12,059 nucleotides of DNA from NCBI GenBank assembly GCA_040902585.1, contig JBBDXA010000242.1, positions 1-12,059 of the forward strand. The letters are read 5' to 3'. The notes below the pieces were generated by a model. It was not told where the DNA came from. It did no database searches and saw only the letters and a program-made list of their open reading frames with translations. Position numbers and translations under genes: made by a program. The stretch comes from JBBDXA01 sp040902585. Lineage in GTDB: Bacteria > Planctomycetota > Phycisphaerae > Phycisphaerales > Phycisphaeraceae. The number at the start of each line of letters is the position of its first letter. The stretch's first letter is position 1. Positions 6,962 through 12,059 of this stretch are shown in pieces.

Positions 6962-7898
6962 ATCTTCGCAGGCCTTTGCGCCAGGTTGCGCGCAGGGCGA
7001 TCCAGAGTTTCTGCATCTTGCCGAGGGCGACGCGCTGGGTCAGCACGCGACGAGGCTGTTTGCGGATCTTCTCTAAGAGCCCATGATAAATCTTCATCAT
7101 GGCCCAGCAGGTCGGCCGGCAGGCGGGCGTGACGAACGACTCCAGCGAAGACGATGAATCGTAGTAGTGAGCCGCCCGCGCGACCTGCATTTCCATCAAT
7201 GCATCGAACTGAGGCGAAGGCGTCGGGGAAAGGATGAAGGCTTTGAATCGCTCCGCATCGAAGCCGAACTTCGCCAGCTCTTCAGCAGGCAGGTAAACGC
7301 GATCGCGCCTGGCGTCCTCGACAAGGTCGCGAAGAATGTTGGTGAGCTGAAGGGCGATGCCGCGTTCCTCGGCCAGCTTCTGCGTGGCGGCGCCGCCTTC
7401 AAAGCCCCACACCTGCATGCACACCAGGCCCACCACGCTGGCGACCTTGTAGCAGTAGTCGTAAAGCTCGGCGAAGGTTTCGTAACGCGTCCGCGTCTGG
7501 TCGAGAAGCTGACCGTCGATCATGTCATCCAGATCGCGGGCGGCGATGGTGTATTGCTTGAGCGTCCTTCCCACGGCAGGCCACATGCGAGCCACCGGTT
7601 CTTCGCGGTCGTCGAAGCCGGCCGCATCGCTCTGCATCACCGCGTGGGTCCGCCTGCGAAAGGCTTCCAGGGCCCGGCGTTTCCCCTCGAGCTCGCCTTC
7701 GCCGTCCGCCAGGTCATCCACTGCCCGCATCCAGGCGTGGATGGCGTACATCGCGCTGCGGCGCGGCTCAGGCGTGAGCATCATGCCGTAGTAGAAATTC
7801 TTGGCCTTGGCGCGGGTGAGCTGCGCGCAGTAGGCAAAGGACGATGCGACGGCGTCATCGGCAACAGGCAAAGCGGGCGCATGCGACGATCGGGTCAT
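6960..7898 (-). CDS. hpnD: Presqualene diphosphate synthase HpnD
   Basis: A 312-residue member of the squalene/phytoene synthase family. HpnD condenses two farnesyl diphosphates into presqualene diphosphate, the first step of the HpnCDE pathway. Both aspartate-rich motifs that bind Mg-diphosphate are present: DDLAD at 61-65 and, within NILRDLVEDARRDRVYLP, D191 and D195. Other family blocks are NFYYGMMLTPEPRRSAMYAIHAWMRAVDD and the DLDDMIDGQ segment near 122-130. Length is typical for the family. The ATG at 7898 overlaps the TGA of hpnC in an ATGA arrangement and has GGAG five bases upstream. The open frame continues upstream of this ATG, but that part runs in another frame over hpnC and is not protein. 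The paralogue of hpnC lies directly upstream, as is usual for these genes. Confidence 0.96.
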   Translation of the reverse strand: MTRSSHAPALPVADDAVASSFAYCAQLTRAKAKNFYYGMMLTPEPRRSAMYAIHAWMRAVDDLADGEGELEGKRRALEAFRRRTHAVMQSDAAGFDDREEPVARMWPAVGRTLKQYTIAARDLDDMIDGQLLDQTRTRYETFAELYDYCYKVASVVGLVCMQVWGFEGGAATQKLAEERGIALQLTNILRDLVEDARRDRVYLPAEELAKFGFDAERFKAFILSPTPSPQFDALMEMQVARAAHYYDSSSSLESFVTPACRPTCWAMMKIYHGLLEKIRKQPRRVLTQRVALGKMQKLWIALRATWRKGLRR

Positions 7899-7907
7899 AC
7901 TTTCTCC
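7895..7907 (-). promoter_or_regulatory. hpnC-hpnD ATGA stop-start overlap with GGAG ribosome site
   Basis: The hpnC stop TGA (7897-7895) and the hpnD start ATG (7898-7896) share bases, and GGAG (7907-7904) lies five bases before the ATG inside hpnC. The arrangement points to coupled translation and equal output of the two synthases. Confidence 0.75.
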
Positions 7908-9049
7908 GGGCCTTCGGTGCCCGGACTTTCGGACGAATCGAAGGAGGGGTCGCTGAGGTTCATGGTATCGCCGGAGAATACCGCGCTGACGTTGGTCACG
8001 TTCGACGGGCTGTCGCCTTCGGGCAGCGGGTCGGGCGTCTTCGCTTCGCCGCGCGGCACGCCGATGCCGAAGAGCTTGCCGAACAAGGCACGCATCATGA
8101 GGCCGAGTTTGGCGGCCTTGCCGAGCCTGGGGCGTTTGCGAAGCGTGTCGTAATCCTGCTTGCGGATGAGCTTGAGAATCGCCTCGCCGCCGAGGCCGAA
8201 GAGTTGGATGTCGAGCCGCACGTCCCTGGCGACGAGAGGCCAGAGCGCCCTGCCTTTCTCGAAGAGCGGCCAGGTGCGATCGCACAGGTCTTTGATCGTC
8301 GCGCGGTAGGCGGGGAGGATGGCGTGGATCGCGGCGGTCGGCACCTTCTCGCAGGCCGCGCACGTCGCCTTCTCACCGGGCTTCACGTCGAATTTAATCG
8401 CCTGCGCCATGGTGGCGAGATCCAGGCCATGTCGCGAAGCAACATCACTGGGCAGATACACACGATCGCGTTCGAGCACATCGCGGCGCACATCCTGCCA
8501 GAAGTTGGCGAGCTGAAGCGCGGTGCAGGTGGCATCGCTGAGGCGCTGGCGGGCTTCATCGCGGTAGCCGCACAGGTAGAGGACCAGCCGGCCGACGGGG
8601 TCCGCCGAGCGCGTGCAGTAGTCGAGCACCTGATCCCAAGTGTTGTACCGCGTCACGGTCTGGTCCTGCACGAAGGCATCGATGAGCTTGTCGAACGGCT
8701 TACTGGGGATGTCGTGTTCCTGGATCGTCGGCCAGAGCGCGACGAAGACCGGATGCCGCGGCGTGCCTTCGTAGCACAGGTCCAGTTCATGCCGCCACCA
8801 GGCGAGCAGTTCGAGCGAACGCTTGGGATCGCCTGTTTCATCCCCCAGATCATCGGCCCAGCGGCAGAAGGAATAGACATGGCGAAAGTCATCGCGCAGA
8901 CGTTTGGGGAGAAACCAGGAGACGACGGTGAAGTTTTCGTAGTGCGTTTTGGCAAGCTGTTTGGTGTAGGCGACCGCCTGCTCATAGTTGAGTCGCTTGC
9001 AGCGATCCGGGCCGTAGGTGTCGAGCTGGTCGAGAAGGCTGGAGGGCAT
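7895..9049 (-). CDS. hpnC: Hydroxysqualene synthase HpnC with a C-terminal extension
   Basis: A 384-residue squalene/phytoene synthase family protein. HpnC converts presqualene diphosphate to hydroxysqualene, which HpnE then reduces. The first Asp motif is FCRWADDLGDE (61-71) and the second is NFWQDVRRDVLERDRVYLP (182-200). The segments DQTVTRYNTWDQVLDYCTRSADPVGRLVLYLCG (129-161) and SDATCTALQLANFWQDV separate HpnC from HpnD. The core ends near residue 325. A tail of about 55-60 residues rich in Ser, Pro, Glu and Asp follows, beyond the usual length of about 280-300, and looks disordered. The final codons overlap the hpnD start. The ATG at 9049 has no convincing Shine-Dalgarno, and the bases just before it come from a GGGCC heptamer array. 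First gene of the cluster, divergent from the flavin oxidoreductase. Confidence 0.95.
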   Translation of the reverse strand: MPSSLLDQLDTYGPDRCKRLNYEQAVAYTKQLAKTHYENFTVVSWFLPKRLRDDFRHVYSFCRWADDLGDETGDPKRSLELLAWWRHELDLCYEGTPRHPVFVALWPTIQEHDIPSKPFDKLIDAFVQDQTVTRYNTWDQVLDYCTRSADPVGRLVLYLCGYRDEARQRLSDATCTALQLANFWQDVRRDVLERDRVYLPSDVASRHGLDLATMAQAIKFDVKPGEKATCAACEKVPTAAIHAILPAYRATIKDLCDRTWPLFEKGRALWPLVARDVRLDIQLFGLGGEAILKLIRKQDYDTLRKRPRLGKAAKLGLMMRALFGKLFGIGVPRGEAKTPDPLPEGDSPSNVTNVSAVFSGDTMNLSDPSFDSSESPGTEGPEKV

Positions 9050-9056
9050 GGGAGCA

Positions 9057-9091
9057 GAGGGCCAGGGGCGAAGGGCCAGGGGCCAAGGGGG
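9057..9091. repeat. GGGCC heptamer array upstream of hpnC (element F)
   Basis: Five 7-bp units (GAGGGCC, AGGGGCG, AAGGGCC, AGGGGCC, AAGGGGG). Bases 9071-9089 are identical to 5001-5019, the left arm of the element inside hpnE, so both belong to one family. Only one arm is present here; no matching inverted arm is seen nearby. It lies 7 bp from the hpnC start codon, in the 114-bp divergent region. Confidence 0.75.
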
Positions 9092-9124
9092 TCAATCCAA
9101 CATCTTACCCGATGCGTGAAGCTC

Positions 9125-9130
9125 TATAAT
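9125..9130 (+). promoter_or_regulatory. Possible -10 box for the flavin oxidoreductase gene
   Basis: A perfect TATAAT lies 33 bases before the ATG at 9164, in an AT-poor surrounding. No good TTGACA is found at the expected distance, so the assignment rests on the -10 hexamer and position alone. Transcription would start near 9137. Confidence 0.35.
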
Positions 9131-9163
9131 CGCGGCCTCCCCGGCAAGACGAGTGAAACCACG

Positions 9164-10663
9164 ATGGCTGAAGCTTACAAACGAATCGGGCATTTCAAAG
9201 ACGTGGAAAGTTTCCGCGCCTACATGGCCGGGCAAGGCCTGTCGCTGCCCTGTGATGATCGCATCCTTTCCGCGAAAGAGATTTCCCCGCTCGCCCAGCC
9301 GATGATGGTGCGCGATTTCAAAGTCGGCAACCGCTGGTGCATTCATCCGATGGAAGGCTGGGACGGCGAGCCGGACGGCAGGCCCTCCGCGCACACCCTC
9401 CGCCGCTGGCGCCACTTCGGCCTCAGCGGCGCGAAGCTCATCTGGGGCGGCGAGGCGTTTGCCGTGCAGCACGGCGGACGCGCCAATCCGAATCAACTCT
9501 ACTTCCGCCCCGAAAACATGGACCCCATGCGCCATCTGCTGCGCACTCTGCGCGAAGCTCACGAGGAACGCTTCGGCAAGGGCGCGGGTGACGATCTGCT
9601 CGTCGGCCTTCAGCTCACGCATTCGGGCCGGTTCTGCAAGCCCACGCGCCAGGACCGCTTCGAGTCGCGCATCGCCTACCACCATCCGCTGCTGGACCGG
9701 CGCGTGGGCATTGATCCGAAGGATGATTCCGCGGTGCTGAGCGATGCCGAGATCAAAACGCTGATCGAAACTTTCATCTACGTCGCGGGCAAAGCTGAGA
9801 GGCTCGGCTTTCAGTTCGTCGATATCAAAGCCTGCCACGGTTATCTCGGCCACGAGTTTCTCTCCGCCTACGATCGGCCCGGGCCCTACGGCGGCTCCTT
9901 TGAGAATCGCACGCGCTTCCTGCGCGAGATCATCGAAGGCATCCGCGCGATGCATCCGAACCTGCGCATCGGTGTGCGGCTCAGTGTGTTCGACATGCCT
10001 GCCTTCCGCCCGGACCCGATGCAAACAGGCGGCGGGAAGTTCGGCCCCGGCATCCCTGATGATTTCGACCCGTCGCAGCTTTATCCCGCCTTCGGTTGCA
10101 GGCGTGATATTCCTCTTGAGATAGATCTGACCGAACCGGTGCGACTGCTCACGATGATGCGTGATGAGCTGAAGGTGGACATGGTCAACCTCTCGGCGGG
10201 CAGTCCTTATTACAACCCGCACATTCAGCGGCCGGCGTTTTTTCCGCCCAGCGATGGCTACACGCCGCCGGAGGATCCGCTGGTGGGCTGCGTCAGGCAG
10301 ATCGAAGTCGTGCGCGACCTGAAGCAGCGCGTGCCCGGCCTGCCCATGGTCGGCACGGCTTACAGCTACTTGCAGGAGTGGTTGCCGCACGTGGCGCAGG
10401 CGGTCGTGCGCGAAGGCTGGGTGGATAGCGTGGGCCTGGGCCGCGTCGTGCTTTCCTATCCCGACCTGCCTGCCGATTGCCTGGAGCACGGCGAGCTGCG
10501 CCGGCCGAAGCTGCTCTGCCGCACGTTCAGCGATTGCACGACGGCTCCGCGCAGCGGCATCGTGTCGGGCTGCTATCCGCTGGATGATTACTACAAGGAT
10601 TCACCGATGGCGGCGCGGTTGAAAGAGGCGAAGGCGAAGTTGCGGGAGAAGTTGAAAACATGA
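9164..10663 (+). CDS. Old yellow enzyme family NADH:flavin oxidoreductase
   Basis: A 499-residue FMN-binding TIM-barrel enzyme of the old yellow enzyme / 2,4-dienoyl-CoA reductase group, expected to reduce activated C=C bonds with NAD(P)H; the substrate is not evident. Family motifs: HPMEGWDG (61-68), GLQLTHSGR (148-156), a likely substrate/flavin block KACHGYLGHEFLSAYDRPGPYGGSFENRTRFL (222-253), and the phosphate-binding block DSVGLGRVVLSYPDLP (421-436). The C-terminal CRTFSDCTTAPRSGIVSGC (452-470) resembles the cysteine cluster that holds 4Fe-4S in dienoyl-CoA reductase. The spacing C458-x11-C470 is kept, but one of the usual four cysteines is missing. The NAD-binding C-terminal domain of true dienoyl-CoA reductases is absent. 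The ATG at 9164 is chosen because the upstream open frame only lies antisense to hpnC. Divergent from hpnC. Confidence 0.9.
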   Translation: MAEAYKRIGHFKDVESFRAYMAGQGLSLPCDDRILSAKEISPLAQPMMVRDFKVGNRWCIHPMEGWDGEPDGRPSAHTLRRWRHFGLSGAKLIWGGEAFAVQHGGRANPNQLYFRPENMDPMRHLLRTLREAHEERFGKGAGDDLLVGLQLTHSGRFCKPTRQDRFESRIAYHHPLLDRRVGIDPKDDSAVLSDAEIKTLIETFIYVAGKAERLGFQFVDIKACHGYLGHEFLSAYDRPGPYGGSFENRTRFLREIIEGIRAMHPNLRIGVRLSVFDMPAFRPDPMQTGGGKFGPGIPDDFDPSQLYPAFGCRRDIPLEIDLTEPVRLLTMMRDELKVDMVNLSAGSPYYNPHIQRPAFFPPSDGYTPPEDPLVGCVRQIEVVRDLKQRVPGLPMVGTAYSYLQEWLPHVAQAVVREGWVDSVGLGRVVLSYPDLPADCLEHGELRRPKLLCRTFSDCTTAPRSGIVSGCYPLDDYYKDSPMAARLKEAKAKLREKLKT

Positions 10664-10671
10664 TCGCCGCC

Positions 10672-10768
10672 CCAAGCCCGATGGCGAGGCTCGGCGAGCC
10701 GTCGGTGTATCGGGAGGTACGATCGCCGCATACCCCGACGGCTCGGCAGACCTCGCCATCGGGCTTGG
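10672..10768. repeat. Long palindrome after the flavin oxidoreductase gene (element G)
   Basis: Outer arms 10672-10689 and 10751-10768 are perfect 18-bp inverted repeats (CCAAGCCCGATGGCGAGG). Inner arms at 10695-10713 and 10726-10745 (CGAGCCGTCGG core) pair again with one mismatch and one extra base, leaving a 12-nt loop. The element starts 8 bp after the TGA stop at 10661-10663. It may slow or end transcription, but no U-tract follows on either side. The remaining ~105 bp to the next gene show no repeat. Confidence 0.85.
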
Positions 10769-10864
10769 CATTCCGGTGCGACTCCTTCACTGCGATTCCA
10801 CATCATCCTCCTTCGATTTTGCGGCAAAGGGGCTAACGAAGGTCGGCGACCGCCCGCGCTCCCC

Positions 10865-10870
10865 TAAAAT
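10865..10870 (+). promoter_or_regulatory. Possible -10 box of a leaderless aldo/keto reductase transcript
   Basis: TAAAAT ends five bases before the ATG at 10876, and no Shine-Dalgarno-like stretch precedes that ATG. If used, transcription would begin at or near the start codon, giving a leaderless mRNA. No -35 hexamer is recognisable, so this is weak. Confidence 0.2.
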
Positions 10871-10875
10871 CCCCC

Positions 10876-11901
10876 ATGGCTTCCACAACCAGTATCATCC
10901 CCTCCATGCAGTATCGAACCCTCGGCAAGACCGGCCTGCGCGTCAGCGAAGTTTCCCTCGGCGGACTCTACACCTCCTCGCTGGGCGGCGGCCTCGAATC
11001 GGCACGGGCCATCGTCCACAAGGCCGTCAGCCTCGGCATCAACTATATAGATACCGCCCCGCGCTACGCCGACAGCGAATTCACCCTCGGCCACGTCCTG
11101 CCCGACGTCGAGCAGCCGCTGATCCTGTCCACCAAGCTCGGCGGCCGACCGGAGCCGTTCGATCCAAAATCGCGCGACGGGCTGATGTGGTCCGTCGAGG
11201 AAAGTCTCAAACTCCTCAAGCGCGATGTGATCGACATGCTGCTCATTCACGAGCCCGACCGTCCGCAGCTTTTCAACTGGTGGAAGGACCCGTTCAAAGT
11301 CTATGGCCCGGTCATCGAAGTCCTCGAAGAACTCAAACAGGACGGCGTCATCCGCTACACAGGCATCGGTGGCACCACTTCGACGCAGATCGCCCACCTG
11401 ATGCGCAGCGGACACTTCGATGTCGTGCTCACCGCTTTTCAGTACAGCCTTCTCTTTCGCGAGGCGGACAACGACATCTTCCCGGCCGCCGAGGAGATGA
11501 ACATGGGCGTGATCCTCGGCTCCGCTTTGCAACAGGGCGGCCTCGGCAGACGGTACGACGAAGTCGTCCGCAGCAAGCCGCCGTGGCTCGCCCGGCCCCG
11601 GCAGGCGCAGTTTCTCGCGCTCTACGACCTGCTCGATGAAACAGGGCTGGAACTGCCGGAGATGGCGCTGCGTTTCGCGCTGAACAACCCGGCGATTCAC
11701 ACCGTGCTCATCGGCCCCAAGACAGCGGAACAGGTGGAGCAGTCGGTTGTCGCCGCTTCGCGCGGGCCGCTGCCGGTGGACATCATGGGCAGGATCGATG
11801 AGATCTGGCGGATTTGCCCGATGCGGCCGTTCGAGGAGCCGATGGTGTTGCCGTTCAGGAATCCGAAATACTTCGGGCCGGGGATGGCGAATCATGGGTG
11901 A
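10876..11901 (+). CDS. Aldo/keto reductase
   Basis: A 341-residue NAD(P)-dependent oxidoreductase with the aldo/keto reductase barrel. The catalytic tetrad is visible: D59 and Y64 in YIDTAPRYADSE, K87 in LILSTKLGG, and H125 in MLLIHEPD. The N-terminal MQYRTLGKTGLRVSEVSLGG (11-30) and the late LPEMALRFALNNPAIHTVLIGPKTAEQVEQSV block, which binds the cofactor phosphate, are typical. The sequence style recalls the D-threo-aldose/L-fucose dehydrogenase branch, but the substrate cannot be read from sequence. Start choice is open between Met1 and Met11; family proteins usually begin at MQYRTLG, and neither has a ribosome site. It follows the flavin oxidoreductase after 212 bp that include a palindrome, so it may be transcribed separately. 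Confidence 0.93.
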   Translation: MASTTSIIPSMQYRTLGKTGLRVSEVSLGGLYTSSLGGGLESARAIVHKAVSLGINYIDTAPRYADSEFTLGHVLPDVEQPLILSTKLGGRPEPFDPKSRDGLMWSVEESLKLLKRDVIDMLLIHEPDRPQLFNWWKDPFKVYGPVIEVLEELKQDGVIRYTGIGGTTSTQIAHLMRSGHFDVVLTAFQYSLLFREADNDIFPAAEEMNMGVILGSALQQGGLGRRYDEVVRSKPPWLARPRQAQFLALYDLLDETGLELPEMALRFALNNPAIHTVLIGPKTAEQVEQSVVAASRGPLPVDIMGRIDEIWRICPMRPFEEPMVLPFRNPKYFGPGMANHG

Positions 11902-11914
11902 AGAGAATGTCGAT

Positions 11915-12035
11915 TGTCGAAACCCAAATGACGAAGGAATGACGAAATCCAAACTCGAAATTAGAAGACGATCGGCACCCCGTTCAGCTTTCGTCATTTC
12001 GGTTTTGGATTTCCTTCGTCATTTGGATTTCGACA
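11915..12035. repeat. Imperfect palindrome after the aldo/keto reductase gene (element H)
   Basis: Arms 11915-11938 and 12012-12035 are inverted copies with 23 of 24 matches (TGTCGAAA-CCAAATGACGAAGGA). Next to them a second block (AATCCAAA..CGAAAT on the left and its inverted counterpart near 11996-12011) also pairs after a 7-bp ATGACGA offset. Variants of AATGACGAA recur several times on both sides. AT content is clearly higher than in the genes. The element begins 14 bp after the stop at 11901 and continues to, and perhaps past, the window edge. Confidence 0.8.
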
Positions 12036-12059
12036 TTCGTCATTCCCGAATCCCGGTTT

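Noticed and set aside
7899..8363. Minus-strand N-terminal extension of HpnD
   Set aside because: The extension overlaps hpnC in another frame and is Arg/Ala-rich shadow sequence; the ATGA overlap with a GGAG site fixes the start at 7898.
7844..9163. Open plus-strand frame that would extend the flavin oxidoreductase N-terminus by 440 residues
   Set aside because: It lies antisense to hpnC and the start of hpnD, shows no family similarity, and the enzyme is complete from the ATG at 9164.
9092..10489. Long minus-strand open frame opposite the flavin oxidoreductase
   Set aside because: No recognisable motif; the opposite strand encodes a clear enzyme, and high-GC genes commonly leave open antisense frames.
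10672..10768. Intrinsic terminator call for this and the other palindromes
   Set aside because: The hairpins are much longer than usual and no run of U follows; a terminating role is possible but not shown.
10864..11997. Minus-strand open frame of 377 codons opposite the aldo/keto reductase
   Set aside because: The plus strand carries the complete catalytic tetrad; the antisense frame has no family signal and begins inside a repeat.

Overview
The window looks like a chromosomal stretch of a planctomycete (or a close PVC relative) with high GC. The main evidence is the adjacent pair of a DUF1501 protein and a large PSD1/DUF1549/DUF1553 cytochrome-like protein, a gene pair typical of planctomycetes. 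The presence of the three-enzyme HpnC/HpnD/HpnE route to squalene fits this. No tRNA, rRNA, CRISPR array, transposase or phage gene was seen.

Layout. On the minus strand, read from right to left, lie hpnC (9049-7895), hpnD (7898-6960, ATGA overlap with hpnC), an unrecognised secreted protein (6948-5584, 11 nt after hpnD) and hpnE (5442-3763). These probably form one transcription unit that makes squalene from farnesyl diphosphate via presqualene diphosphate and hydroxysqualene. Further left on the same strand are the PSD1/DUF1553 protein (3593-1173) and a DUF1501 protein with a Tat signal (1012 to beyond the window edge). On the plus strand, divergent from hpnC, lie an old-yellow-enzyme-type NADH:flavin oxidoreductase (9164-10663) and an aldo/keto reductase (10876-11901).

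The most striking feature is not a gene. Almost every gap between genes is filled by a different imperfect palindrome or short tandem array: 1034-1166, 3627-3756, 5478-5577, 9057-9091, 10672-10768 and 11915-12035. Two further elements sit inside the hpnE reading frame (4156-4272 and 4990-5139). Both keep the frame open and add about 39 and 50 residues to the enzyme. Several of these arrays are built from 7-bp units, and the array upstream of hpnC belongs to the same family as the one inside hpnE (19 identical bases). The best candidate for something undescribed here is this set of small, protein-less hairpin elements that settle next to stop codons and can also be accepted as in-frame coding insertions. 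No novel multi-gene system is evident; the protein genes belong to known families except for the secreted protein inside the hpn cluster.
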